Shown piece by piece: positions 13,819 through 26,500 of a DNA stretch of 64,000 nt. Position 1 is the first letter of the stretch; each line of letters opens with the position of its first letter. Source of the stretch: Liolophura sinensis (Eukaryota > Mollusca > Polyplacophora > Chitonida > Chitonidae); the NCBI RefSeq assembly GCF_032854445.1, contig NC_088301.1, positions 558,001 to 622,000 on the forward strand. Direction: 5' to 3'. Below the pieces are notes generated by a model. That model saw nothing but the letters and a program-made list of their open reading frames with translations, did no database searches and was not told where the DNA came from. The position numbers and the translations under genes are program-made.

Positions 13819-14403
13819 GAGGCCATGTGGACCTCTGGACTTCTCCCCACTACACATGTAACAAACATTTTCTCTTTTGATTATCTGGAAGTTGTCACAA
13901 AACTTAATAAATTAAAAGAATAACACATTCTTTTGCTCTACAACGACCTACGAATACATGTTTCTTGAGCCAATCTAGTATTTACACCGATATTTATTGG
14001 GTGTTTTCAGGCGCATCTTCCTTTAATTTTTTGCAGGCTAATGATTAGTGGCAAATAATGCTTTAAGGCGTGTATGTTGTTGATAAATTTACAATTTTAC
14101 CGTCAACTTTACAGAATCCAGGGTAGAAATGTACAAATCTACCTTAAAATGCAATTTACGTTGTGTTCTTTATAATTTCTCCAAAACAGAATATTTAGAA
14201 GAGTATTGTGAAGATTTGCACCCAAACAAAAACTTCATCATGTTGTGTTTACGGTGCAAACAACGGTTGATATCAAACACTATTTTGTAGAATTGTTATT
14301 CTCGGAGTACAGAAAACAACAGGGTGCTAAACGTAAACAATAAAAGGTGCCAGTGCCCAGAATGTATCTTTGTCATACTGTGTATATATAGTTATTGCTT
14401 TAC
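13819..14403. other. Spacer between the two duplicated segments
   Basis: AT-rich, no coding or repeat feature recognised. Confidence 0.6.
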
Positions 14404-14838
14404 ATGGACACAGACCCCAATTACAACTTCCGTTAATGTAGTTCTGTGTATTTTAGGGTATAAAGTCTTTTTTTGCTCCCAGGCGGCCATTTTTGGTGTA
14501 CAGGTGTATGCTTGGCATTAAAATGCTGGAAACTGTCTAAACTTTGAGGAGATATGAGCTTAATTGATGAAATTTTGAAATTCTGGGGGAGATGAGACAA
14601 GGTGTGAGGTAGTGATGAGGGTGCGAGTGACGTCCCCTTGGCGTTGCTAGGTACGCCTCCCAGCTGCCGGCATGGAAAGGTCCACATATTTTACGGTCAA
14701 CCTATGTCAAGATTTTTATGGCCTCTTTCTCACAGGCTGGGCCAGGTATACGCCAAAGCTTATTGGCCACGGAATGTTTGGGACTGAGCTACAGCGCTAG
14801 ACGTTAACATTGTCGCTTATGGAAAATTAATAGGGGGT
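14404..14838 (+). repeat. Duplicated segment, copy 2
   Basis: Direct-repeat partner of 13368-13818, offset about 1.03 kb. The copies share AGTCTTTTTTTGCTCCCAGG and CCAGCTGCCGGCATGGAAAG. They could be two insertions of one dispersed element or a local duplication; only a genome-wide copy count separates these. Confidence 0.93.
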
Positions 14839-15079
14839 CATATTTAGGACGACGTGTACCACATGTACTGGTATCAGCCACCTATCAGTCAATGTACGGT
14901 TAGCATCTATAAATGTCATTCAGTGTGTGAACATTATTTTTATCTTGCGTACTTTACAATGGGGTTGCCAGTTTTAATATCCCATGATACAGTATCTCCT
15001 CGCGAAGTCTCGAAGTGGTACAGCTCGTCTGTAAGTGTATTGTGTGGCCCAGTTGTTTGAACGTTCGATCAGCGGCAGG

Positions 15080-15957
15080 CTTCTTCGTATCAGGCGTGGT
15101 ATCGGCAGCATTCTCGTAGTGGCTGGCGTCGGAGCGGCTTAGGTAATAGGAGCATATTTAGCAGCCTGAGTAGCAGCCGCATGATTCGTAGCTGTTTGGG
15201 TAGTAGCGGCAGGGGGCTAGGGTAGTGTCTGGCGTACTAACGGTTTGGGTAGTAGTGGCTGGGGGCTAGGGTAGTGTATGGTGTGGTAGTGTGGTAGTTT
15301 GGGTAGTAATGGCTAGGGGCTAGGGGCTAGGGTAATGTCTGGCGTACTAACGGTTTGGGTAGTAGTGGCTGGGGGCTAGGGTAGTGTATGGTGTGGTAGT
15401 GCTTTGGGTAGTAACGGTTGGGGCTATGGTAATGTCTGGCGTAGTAGCGATTTGGGTAATAACGACAGGGGGCTAGGGTAATGTCTGGCCTACTAGCGGT
15501 TTGGGTAGTAGCAGCTGGGGGCTAAGATAGTGTCTGGCGTACTAGCGGTTTGGGTACTAGTGGCTGGGGGCTAGGGTAATGTCTGGCGTACTACCGGTTT
15601 TGGTAGTAACGGCGTCTTTCGTAGTAGCTGTTGTCGTAGCGGCTTGAGCATTAGCGACATGCTTAGCAGTGGCTGGTGTCGTTGCCGCAACGGGTAGCTG
15701 CGACATGCTTGCGTAGCAGCTTGGGTAGTAGCTGCATGCTTCGCAGCGGTTTGGATAGTAGCGGCTGGCGTCGTAGCGGCTTGGGTAGAGGCGGGCGTCA
15801 GGTAGTAACGGGTGTTTTTCCTCGTGGCTGACTTAACGGCTTGGGTGATAGTACAACATAGAGGTTGGTGTTGTACCGGGTTGGGTAGTGTCTGGCGTCC
15901 TAGCGGCTGGCTTGCTAACGGCGTGCTTTGTAGTGGCTGAATTCGTGGTGGCTGGGG
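15080..15957. repeat. Degenerate G-rich minisatellite, unit about 50 bp
   Basis: Irregular repetition of GGTTTGGGTAGTAGTGGCTG and GGGGCTAGGGTAGTGTCTGG with many rearrangements. Periodicity is poor at the right end. The region is strongly G/T-biased on the + strand. Confidence 0.8.
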
Positions 15958-17599
15958 TATGACCAGAATAACGATTCAACTGTGATATGACCAGAATAAA
16001 AATTCCACTGTGATATGACCAGAATAAAAATTCCACTGTGATATGGCCAGAATAACGATTCAACTGTGATATGACCAGAATAAAAATTCCACTGTGATAT
16101 GACCAGAATAATGATTCCATTGTAATATTACCAGAATAAAAATTCCACTGTAATATAACCAGAATAAAAATGCCACTGCAATATGACCAGAATAACGATT
16201 CAACTGTGATATGACCAGAATAAAAATTCCACTGTGATATGACCAGAATAAATATTCCACTGTGATATGACCAGAGTAATGATTCCATTGTGATATGACC
16301 AGAATAATGATTCCACTGTGATATGACCAGAATAATGATTCCACTGTGATATGACCAGAATAATGATTCCATTGTGATATGACCAGAATAATGATTCCAC
16401 TGTAATATGACCAGAATAATGATTCCACTGTGATATGACCAGAGTAATGATTCCATTGTGATATAACCAGAATAATGATTCCACGGTAATATGACCAGAA
16501 TAATGATTCCACTGTGATATGACCAGAATAATGATTCCATTGTGATATGACCAGAATAATGATTCCACTGTGATATAACCAGAATAATGATTCCATTGTG
16601 ATATGACCAGAATAATGATTCCACTGTGATATGACCAGAGTAATGATTCCATTGTGATATGACCAGAATAAAAATTCCACTGTGATATGACCAGAATAAC
16701 GATTCCACTGTGATATGACCAGAATAAAAATTCCACTGTGATATGACGAGAATAATGATTCCACTGTAATATGACCAGAATAATGATTCCACTGTGATAT
16801 GACCAGAATAATGATTCCATTGTGATATGGCCAGAATAACGATTCAACTGTGATATGACCAGAATAAAAATTCCACTGTGATATGACCAGAATAAAAATT
16901 CCACTGTGATATGACTAGAATAAAAATTCCATTGTGATATGGCCAGAGTAATGATTCCATTGTGATATAACCAGAATAAAAATTCCACTGTGATATGACC
17001 AGAATAACGATTCCACTGTGATATGACCAGAATAAAAATTCCACTGCGGTATGACCAGAATAAAAATTCCACTGTGATATGACCAGAATAAAAATTCCAC
17101 TGTGATATGACCAGAAAAATGATTCCACTGTGATATGACCAGAATAATGATTCCACTGTGATATGACCAGAATAATGATTCCACTGTGATATGACCAGAA
17201 TAACGATTCAACTGTGATATGACCAGAAGAAAAATTCCACTGTGATATGACCAGAATAAAAATTCCACTGTGATATGACCAGAATAAAAATTCCATTGTG
17301 ATATGGCCAGAATAACGATTCAACTGTGATATGACCAGAATAAAAATTCCACTGTGATATGACCAGAATAAAAATTCCACTGTGATATGACCAGAATAAA
17401 AATTCCACTGTGATATGACCAGAATAATGATTCCACTGTGATATGACCAGAATAATGATTCCACTGTGATATGACCAGAATAATGATTCCATTGTGATAT
17501 GACCAGAATAATGATTCCACTGTGATATGACCAGAATAGTGATTCCATTGTGATATGGCCAGAGTAATGATTCCATTGTGATATAACCAGAATAATGAT
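15958..17599. repeat. 28-bp minisatellite, about 58 units
   Basis: Unit is ATGACCAGAATAATGATTCC plus ACTGTGAT, with an AAAAATTCC variant interspersed with ATGATTCC and ACGATTC. Because 28 is not a multiple of three and all frames are stop-free on the minus strand, long minus-strand frames (up to about 319 codons) arise that cycle through three peptides. These are not genes. Confidence 0.96.
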
Positions 17600-17886
17600 G
17601 AACCTCTTCGGTGGCCTAACGGCTAGATCGTCTGCCTCAAGAACCTCTTCGGTGGCCTAACGGCTAGATCGTCTGCCTCAAGAACCTCTTCGGTGGCCTA
17701 ACGGCTAGATCGTCTGCCTCAAGAACCTCTTCGGTGGCCTAACGGCTAGATCGTCTGCCTCAAGAACCTCTTCGGTGGCCTAACGGCTAGATCGTCTGCC
17801 TCAAGAACCTCTTCGGTGGCCTAACGGCTAGATCGTCTGCCTCAAGAACCTCTTCGGTGGCCTAACGGCTAGATCGTCTGCCTCAA
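17600..17886 (+). repeat. Seven identical 41-bp tandem copies of a SINE tRNA-like head
   Basis: The unit starts GAACCTCTTCGGTGGCCTAA and ends CGGCTAGATCGTCTGCCTCAA; seven copies fill exactly 287 bases with no differences seen. TGGCCTAACGGCTAGA resembles a pol III A box, and after the last copy AAGGTCAGGAGAATTGGGAT continues as the rest of a SINE tRNA-like region would. The array abuts the 28-bp array with no gap. Confidence 0.93.
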
Positions 17887-18378
17887 GGTCAGGAGAATTG
17901 GGATTAATTTATCTATTTATTTTATTGGTGTTTTACGCCGTACTCAAGAATATTTCACTTATACGACGGCGGCCAGCATTATGGTGGGAGGAAACCGGGC
18001 ACAGCCCGGGGGAAACCCACGACCATCCGCAGGTTGCTGACAAACCTTCCCACTTACGGCCGGAGAGGAAGCCAGCATGAGCTGGACTCGAACCCACATT
18101 GGTGAGAGGCTCCTGGGTCATTACGAATTGGGATTAAAGCCAAAGACGTGAAAAATAGTACCTGTTGCGCTTGATCTTCAGCAATGAGAGGTCAAAACAA
18201 GTAAACAAGACTGGTTGGCCCGGTGTGACTATAATGTGACTGGGTGAGGTGTTGTGTCTGGCGGAAGCACAATGGGGGCAAGGGCTCGCCGTGCCACCAG
18301 AAGACACAGTATGTATATACACACCTAATGACTCCTCGTCATACGATTGAAAGAGTGTTAAGCACGACGTAAAACTCC
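17846..18378 (+). mobile_element. tRNA-derived SINE (V-like body), interrupted by another SINE
   Basis: If 17908-18137 is removed, the last head unit joins AAAGCCAAAGACGTG and a body that contains GACTGGTTGGCCCGGTGTG and ends near CCTCGTCATACGATTGAAAG and TTAAGCACGACGTAAAACTC. The body matches the minus strand of the SINE at 26176-26505 (GATTGGTTGGCCAGGTGAAT; GACTCCTCGTCGTCTTATTA). The head was amplified in tandem and the element then split by a younger insertion. Confidence 0.8.
17908..18124 (-). mobile_element. tRNA-derived SINE inserted into another SINE, 13-bp target duplication
   Basis: Flanked by GAATTGGGATTAA at 17895-17907 and 18125-18137. On the minus strand it has B-box-like GTGGGTTCGAGTCCAGCTCA, body CTGCGGATGGTCGTGGGTTT, 3' end TTGAGTACGGCGTAAAACAC and an A/T-rich tail. 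The A-box part is truncated at the right end. Confidence 0.93.
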
Positions 18379-18675
18379 AGGCATACATGAAATCAGTGCA
18401 AAGTGACCAGGTCTCTGGGAAGCTTAGTCCAGCAACAGAATCCTGGTATATGCAGGAATACAATATAAGAAGCACGGCATAGAGAGTAAAACCAGAGCAG
18501 CGACGACAGAATGATAGCTGTCAAATGGTCATACGTAACCGGTGAAAGGCGGCCTCTTGTAAATTTCCTTTGTTATAGGATTTTATTCTAACTATTCGTG
18601 TAAATGCTTAAATAGTGAGCAAAATTCACTTCAAACTATTGCACAAATTTTGTTGACAAAATGCCGTGCAGATTT

Positions 18676-19058
18676 GTTTGAGTGAGTGAGTGAATGCTTG
18701 AGTGAATGCTAAGGTCGTACTTAACAGTTTTTCAGTCATATGACGACGAAGGAATCCTTAGAGTGCATGTAATGTGCCTCCTTATTGCAGGACGGATTTC
18801 CGCCGCTCTTTTATCTAGTGTTACTTCGCTGAGACGACTTACCGAAGACAAGTAAGCCGTCCCGTCCGAGCCATTATACCAATACGGGTCAACCAATCGT
18901 TGCACTATCCCCTTCACTCTGAACGCCAAGCGAGGAAGTAATAAGTTCCTCTTTTAAGGTCTCAGGCGTGACTCCAACCAGGATTGACCTTGGATCTACC
19001 GCTCCCGAAGCGGACGCTCTACCAACTGTGGTACCGGCACCGGTCGACTTGTTTGATG
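18676..19058 (-). mobile_element. Full-length tRNA-derived SINE, 16-bp target duplication
   Basis: Flanked by AATGCCGTG(C/T)AGATTT at 18660-18675 and 19059-19074 (one mismatch). On the minus strand the head has GTTGGTAGAGCGTCCGCTTC (A-box region) and the tail ends TCGTCATATGACTGAAAAAC, TGTTAAGTACGACC and a (TCAC)n-like run. A body segment resembles the V-like family at 26176-26505. Confidence 0.92.
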
Positions 19059-19074
19059 AATGCCGTGTAGATTT

Positions 19075-20511
19075 CACTGCCCAAATGGGCAGACAGGAAG
19101 TTTCGGAGTTAAAATGTTGCTCTTAATCGGGCATTCATGTTTTTTCACTATATTTTGGATAATTCGAGAATAATTCTAAATCATTGATTTTTTTAAATAC
19201 CAACGTATCGCGATTTAGTGCACCATACGTACAGTGTGAACGACACATTTATCCTAAAAAGAGGTGATATAACTGCAGCAGGTCTACAAGCTCTCGCGGG
19301 ACCAAACGGCATCAGTTTACAGCTCTATTTCTTCAGTTAGTGAGTAGGTCTTGGAAGTCATCTTGTTATAGTCAGCTACACGATGGTTCATGGTAGTACA
19401 CACGTCACTGCACTGCCATGTCTGATGGCATTCGTGAACATGACCGCGCGTGATATAAGATACATGTAGATATGTGACAAGGCCAAAGGTCATGGACGTG
19501 TGTGGTAGACAGACATATAGGTATATCTAGTATCTTTGACTTTAAAAAGTCAGGCTGATGAACAGGTGACACCTCACACCTGCTGGCCCGTATACAGGTC
19601 TCACGTACGTAAGCTGACTGTTTACAGATTATATAGGTATATCCAGAAGGAATTCTACCAACGAAGTGGGTCAGACATAAGCATCAGTATTCTCAATGGT
19701 GTTTATGTCTGATCTGGTGTTCCCGAGTATATATATATATTATATACAGGAGAGGACATACGAGTACCATCTTTAAGGCCTGCAAGGTGTCGAACACACA
19801 CCTGTACTAGACCTGGACTGAGGTCAGAAACTAGTAAACATTTACCTCCATGTTGAGTGAGACCACAGAAGGCCAGGTTCTGCAATTTTTATCTTGGTGA
19901 GAAATCAACTTTTCAAAGGGAAATCCCCTGACTGAATATTTTTTTGATCAGAAATCTTCCTGAAAGATCAAAGGGGAATCTTGATTTGGCATTTCATGAG
20001 AAAACTTCCTGGATCATTTAAGGAGAAACCTTGTTGATGTATTTCAGGAACAACCTTACTGGTACATATTTATATTGCAGATGTGTTCAGGTATATGTTG
20101 ATCTTCTCGTCAGACAGGAAGAAGCCGCCTCTATTATTGAAAAGAAAGCCTCTCTCGCGGAAAGCTTTGCGATATTTGTATGTGATGTCTCTTCACAAGG
20201 CACCTGGAGCGATAGGTTCCTCTTCACACAGTCTTCTCTCTGGTGTAAAAGTCGCCGGGCTTCCTTTGGCTGGAGTGTCAGGCGTGCATATATGATGTTG
20301 ATTTCTTGGATTTATGCTCTCCCTTGTTGTGCGTTCATTCTGAGATAATTATTTTGTGTGGGATAAGAAATAATTCGTGGACAGTTAAAGATTACTTTTA
20401 TGACAGGCGGAGGCCTCCTTGTGCTTACAGCTTCTGTATAAACGGTGAAAAGGCATTGAGGTGAACACTTTTTGTGAAAAAAAAGGAAAAGAGTGGTTAC
20501 TTCATTCAAAG
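19075..20511. other. Upstream region of GPR143, no feature recognised
   Basis: No tandem array or known repeat. Presumably holds the GPR143 promoter and 5' leader; no TATA box or initiator could be assigned. ATG 20512 sits in an AAGATGG context. Confidence 0.5.
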
Positions 20512-23500
20512 ATGGCGTCCTTACATGACGCCTCGTTCTTCTGTATCCCGGAGACAGCTCTACCACACACAGAGCAAATAAACTACCGTCTTTTGTATTG
20601 TGTGATCAGCCTGTGTTCAGGCTTTTTGGGCATGTTTGGCTCCTGCTATCAACTGTTCGCCTGGAAACAAAAGATGACAGAGTGGCCAAGGCGGCGGTCC
20701 AGTCGGCCAACTACAAACCCGGAGATCATTTTCTATTTGGCCGCATCAAACCTCATGTCTTGTCTGGGTAAGAACTGTGAACTACAAAAATCTGTTGTCC
20801 CAAGATTTAAAACCAAAACAAAATTGTGTCCATTTATACCTCATAAGCTTGTTACTATTCAGGCGCATGTGCAGGACCTGTTTGTCCCAGACCCAGATGA
20901 CTGCAGCCGCCATGATGGTATATGGATTTAACACTGTACTGTTTAACACGGCTTCCACCACTTCCTCACCCTTGTCGGATGTCTGGAGATCATCTTTAAT
21001 GTTCTAAATTTAAACTCATAAACACATTACATAAAATATCTACTTAGTATTTTATGAATAAATTAATATCCTTTTCAAATACATCTACTTTTTATATATT
21101 TGTGTATTTGCCCTTGTACATACACGCTAGATAAACTCTGATGTACCCTTAACTCCTCAAGCTTTTCGCATATAAAAGAGCAACTTCTAGTGCAATTTAC
21201 GCACATTTTTAATTTGACAAAACTACATTGGTTGGATTGGCCAATTTCAGGGCCTGAAAAAAAAAAACAATTTTATCAGTCAGCACAGAATAATGCCTTC
21301 AGAACACGCTTGAATAAACACCCTACACACAAGCGGTAAGGTTGAAGAATTACAATAATGTGATGTGCAGCTCATAGCCTCGACTACAGGGCTTTTAGGC
21401 TTTGAGGCATTAGTGTTGTATATATGCAATCATTTACCGAGGCGTGATCCAGCACGTCTGTCTGCGGCCTGTTACCGGCAGGGCCACATGTCCGTGACCT
21501 AGGACAATCTACCTGGTATATAGCCCCATGACACTGACGCGGCAGGTTTTACTGTCTGAATTCATTCAATATTATCGTGTTTTTGGCCTCTGACTATAAT
21601 ATTGTACATACATTTATCTACGAGGCCATAATTTTGGCCTTACACAGACACAAGTCTGGGATGAAACGTTTTAACCTCTCTTTGTTTTTAATTTAAACAT
21701 TTTCATTAAAACCTACCTACATTCTGTGTTCAACATATATACCCACGAAAATCGCTGCGCACACCTGTAAACTGATATCATCTCTATCGTTTATTCAGCG
21801 TACGTGTTACATTTGCTTATCAAACAAGTTTTGAGACTTGAGAAATCGGGCCTATATCAGGTTTCGAATTTTGTTTTGTTTTGTGTTATTTTTTTGCCAA
21901 TCCTTTTCCAAAGGTACGTTGCAATACCAATACAGCTTTATCCATGTGTAACAAAGTTATTTTACATTGGAGAGGTCGCGTTTATTCAGAATGCGCAGAA
22001 TAGCACAATATAACTACCGGGCTATATTTCAGTACACATATCGATGAAAGCCCAGTCAGGTCGTCCGCACAATATGGATGACGTGCCCATAGAGTGGGGT
22101 TGGGACCGTGTATGGTACGATGTTTCAAAGTGATGAGACGACATGAACGCCGTTTCGCAACGTTGCCGCTCAAATTCGTAATCCGTGAATGAGTTCCAGG
22201 TCAAATAACAACTAAACAAGTATCTCAGTCGCGCTTTGATTGCAACTGTTCATAAAGGCATCATGCTGAGGCCTTTTACCATTTGAATGCAAATGTTCTT
22301 GCACCCAGTCATTTGGCTTGATGCGTGATGTCAGCTAGTGTTCTTCCGTCGAGGGGGCGGCTCTAGAGCCCCTTGGCTCCTTCATAGAAGCGGAATAGAA
22401 GGCATTTAAACTATTATCTTAGTTTTGCCGTTATTGCAACAAACAATGTGCTCTCGCGTAGAATCCTATGGATTGTATGAAATGGAGCGCAGAGCTGTTA
22501 CCATGCTACAGCGAGTTAATTTCTGTCATGACTTTTATGATTTACGAAAGCTCTTTAACTGAGCTAACTCACTAGCCTTGCTAAAGTCAATGGTAAAGTC
22601 TCTTCACTTCTGATATCACCTGAGAAAAGCAGGGTATAATCACCTCTGTCTGGCACACCGTTACCAAGGATACCGAGGGACTGAGTCTGCTAGTATGTGT
22701 CAGGAAGAGTGATGTCTCTTGTGCCGTTTTACATTATGTATGTTTACACAATTGTTTGTCACAGCGCAATAAATCAAAAGAAAGATAATAATAAATTAAT
22801 GAGCTAATCAATCCCGATTCACGATGCAGGTGCGTTGAAAGTCTTATTGAAATTAAGTACCAGTAAACAGTACGCGTGGCAAATGTAACCTCTAGTGAAA
22901 TATTATTTCAATAAGGGTTGGCATTGCAATGCTTATTCAAATAATTATGGTAGCGTCAAATGAAATTATTGTAAGTGTAACGCTTATTGAAACAATTACT
23001 TCAATAGAGGTAATTTGTTTCAATAAGAGATGCAACTCAGGCGTGATAATCAGTCAGTTCATCAATCCGGTTTCACGAAGCAGGTGTGATAGTCAATTGG
23101 TTGATCAGTACCGCTTCACGTTGCAGGTGTGATAATCAGTTAGCTGATCAGTGCCGCTACATGTTACAGGTGTGATAATCTGTTAGTTGATCAGTATCGC
23201 TTCACGCTGCAGGTGTGATAATCAATTAATTGATCAGTGCCACTTCACGTTGTAGCTTTGATAACTAATTATCTGATCAGTGCCACTACGTTTTACAGGG
23301 GTGATAATCAGTTAGTTGATCAGTACCGCTTCGTGTTTCAGGTGTGATAATCAATAAGCTGATGAGTACGGTTTCACATTTTTACGTTTAATTTGTGATA
23401 ATCAATTAGTTGATCATTACCGCTTCACGTTGCAGGTGTGATAACCAATTAGCTGATCAGTACGGTTTCACATTTTTATGTTTAATCTGTGATAATCAAT

Positions 23501-26500
23501 TAGTTGATCATTACCGCTTCACGTTGCAGGTGTGATAACCAATTAGCTGATCAGTGCCGCTACGTGTTACAATTAGTTGATCACTGCCGATTCACGTTGC
23601 AAGTGTGACAATCACTTAGCTGGTCAGTACCGTTTCACCTTTCTATCTTTCAGGTGTGATAGTCAGGTAGTTGATCAGTACCATTTTACGTTGCCGGTGT
23701 GATAACCAATTAGCTGATCAGTACCATTTCACATTGCAGTTGTGATAGTCAGTTAGTTGATCAGTACCATTTCACGTTGCAGTTGTGATAGTCAGTTAGT
23801 TAATCAGTACCGCTTCACACTGCAGTTGTGATAGTCAGTTAGTTGATCAGTACCGTTTCACGTTGCAGTTGTGATAGTCAGTTAGTTGATCAGTACCGTT
23901 TCACATTGCAGTTGTGATAGTCAGTTAGTTGATCAGGACCGTTTCACGTTGCAGTTGTGATAGTCAGTTAGTTGATCAGTACTGCTTCACATTGCAGTTG
24001 TGATAGTCAGTTAGTTGATCAGTACCGTTTCACATTGCAGTTGTGATAGTCAGTTAGTTGATCAGTACCGTTTCATATTGCAGTTGTGATAGTCAGTTAG
24101 TTGATCAGTACCGGTTCACGTTGCAGTTGTGATAGTCAGTTAGTTGTTCAGTACCTTTTCACGTTGCCGGTGTGATAACCAATTAGCTGATCAGTACCAT
24201 TTCACATTGCAGTTGTGATAGTCACTTAGTTGATCAGTACTGCTTCACATTGCAGTTGTGATAGTCAGTTAGTTGATCAGGACCGCTTCACATTGCAGTT
24301 GTGATAGTCAGTTAGTTGATCAGTACCGTTTCACATTGCAGTTGTGATAGTCAGTTAGTTGATCAGTACCGTTTCACATTGCAGTTGTGATAGTCAGTTA
24401 GTTGATCAGTACCGTTTCACATTGCAGTTGTGATAGTCAGTTAGTTGATCAGTACCGCTTCACATTGCAGTTGTAATAGTCAGTTAGTTGATCAGTACCG
24501 CTTCACATTGCAGTTGTGATAGTCAGTTAGTTGATTAGTACCGTTTCACGTTGCAGTTGTGATAGTCAGTTAGTTGATCAGTACCGCTTCACATTGCAGT
24601 TGTGATAGTCAGTTAGTTGATCAGTACCATTTCACATTGCAGTTGTGATAGTCAGTTAGTTGATCAGTACCGTTTCACTTTGCAGTTGTGATAGTCAGTT
24701 AGTTGATTAGTACCATTTCACATTGCAGTTGTGATAGTCAGTTAGTTGATCAGTACCATTTCACATTGCAGTTGTGATAGTCAGTTAGTTGATCAGTACC
24801 GGTTCACGTTGCAGTTGTGATAGTCAGTTAGTTGATCAGTACCGTTTCACATTGCAGTTGTGATAGTCAGTTAGTTGATCAGTACCGTTTCACGTTGCAG
24901 TTGTGATAGTCAGTTAGTTGATCAGTACCGCTTCACATTGCAGTTGTGATAGTCAGTTAGTTGATCAGTACCATTTCACATTGCAGTTGTGATAGTCAGT
25001 TAGTTGATCAGTACCGTTTCACATTGCAGTTGTGATAGTCAGTTAGTTGATCAATACCGCTTCACATTGCAGTTGTGATAGTCAGTTAGTTGATCAGTAC
25101 CATTTCACATTGCAGTTGTGATAGTCACTTAGTTGATCAGTACCGCTTCACATTGCAGTTGTGATAGTCAGTTAGTTGATCAGTACCGTTTCACATTGCA
25201 GTTGTGATAGTCAGTTAGTTGATTAGTACCATTTCACATTGCAGGTGTGATAGTCAGTTAGTTGATCAATACCGCTTCACATTGCAGTTGTGATAGTCAG
25301 TTAGTTGATCAGTACCGTTTCACGTTGCAGTTGTGATGGTCAGTTAGTTGATCAGTACCGCTTCACATTGCAGTTGTGATAGTCAGTTAGTTGATCAATA
25401 CCGCTTCACGTTGCAGTTGTGATCGTCAGTTAGTTGATCAGTACCGTTTCACATTGCAGTTGTGATCGTCAGTTAGTTGATCAGTACCGCTTCACATTGC
25501 AGGTGTGATAATCCGTTCCATGGCGATGTTGTTGACTAAAGCCCCTCATGTTAGTAGTGTATGGGTGAACATCACCAACACGTCCTGGTACGAGATCTAT
25601 TCCAACAATAAGTGTGACAACCAGGCCATACCCCACGGGGAGAAGAACGTGTTCATCTGGGGTAGCATCGTCGAGGTAAGCACCTACATGAACAGTATCA
25701 CCCATGCCATTCTCCGATATTGTTCTCTTGTTCTACGTATGAAATCATTAGTCTTTGATCTGCTTGATGCTGCTCTTCTAGCATCGATGTAGTCAGGAGT
25801 TCATGGGCTTACTTCCACAAAAGTTTTGTTCTAAATCACGCATTACAAATGGCATTTTAACTCATGCATCTATCCTTAAGGAACTAGTGAATTCTAAATA
25901 AAGAAAGGCCGAGGGGGAAAGGCTGCACAGATTTTACCAATATTCCTAGACAAAGCGGAAGGTCGCTGTCGCAATCATATAAAGTATGCATGCCGTTTGT
26001 TACCCCCGGGGTTATGGGAGTGGGTGGGGGGTGTGGCGAGGGTTAAGGGGTTGATTATTTGATTGTTGCTGAAAACCCTTATACTCACTTATTAAAGAGA
26101 TAGCTCAGTCAGTAAATGGCATGCGTCATATGTATATGGGGGAATGTCACGTTGATATGTATGTATGCATGTATGTTTAGGGTTTAACGTTGCACTTAAC
26201 AATTTGTCAGTAATAAGACGACGAGGAGTCATAAGGGGTGTGTACTTATACTGCGTCTCTTATCCCAGTCCTGCCGCCATTGAAGTAGCATGCCGAAGAC
26301 ACCAGACATGGCATCCCACCCAGTCACTTTATTCACCTGGCCAACCAATCCTGTTGACTTGCTCTAACCTCTCAGTGCTGAGCGCCAAGCCAGGCGGCAA
26401 CATGTACCATTTCTTTGAGATGACCCGACCCGCACGGGTTTGATCCCGGGTCTCCCGGCTTCGAGGCGGACGCTCTGACAATTAGGCTACCGGAGCGGCT

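Noticed and set aside
15833..17576. Minus-strand open frames of 117-319 codons (ESLFWSYHSG-type repeats)
   Set aside because: By-product of the 28-bp array: all three minus frames lack stops and cycle the same peptides.
15958..17886. CRISPR-like array
   Set aside because: Units are directly contiguous with no unique spacers, and the host is an animal.
17600..17886. Cluster of seven tRNA genes
   Set aside because: The 41-bp unit has only an A-box-like half, cannot fold as a tRNA and lacks a B box.
18134..19077. Short open frames between 18.1 and 19.1 kb
   Set aside because: They lie within SINE sequences with clear target duplications.
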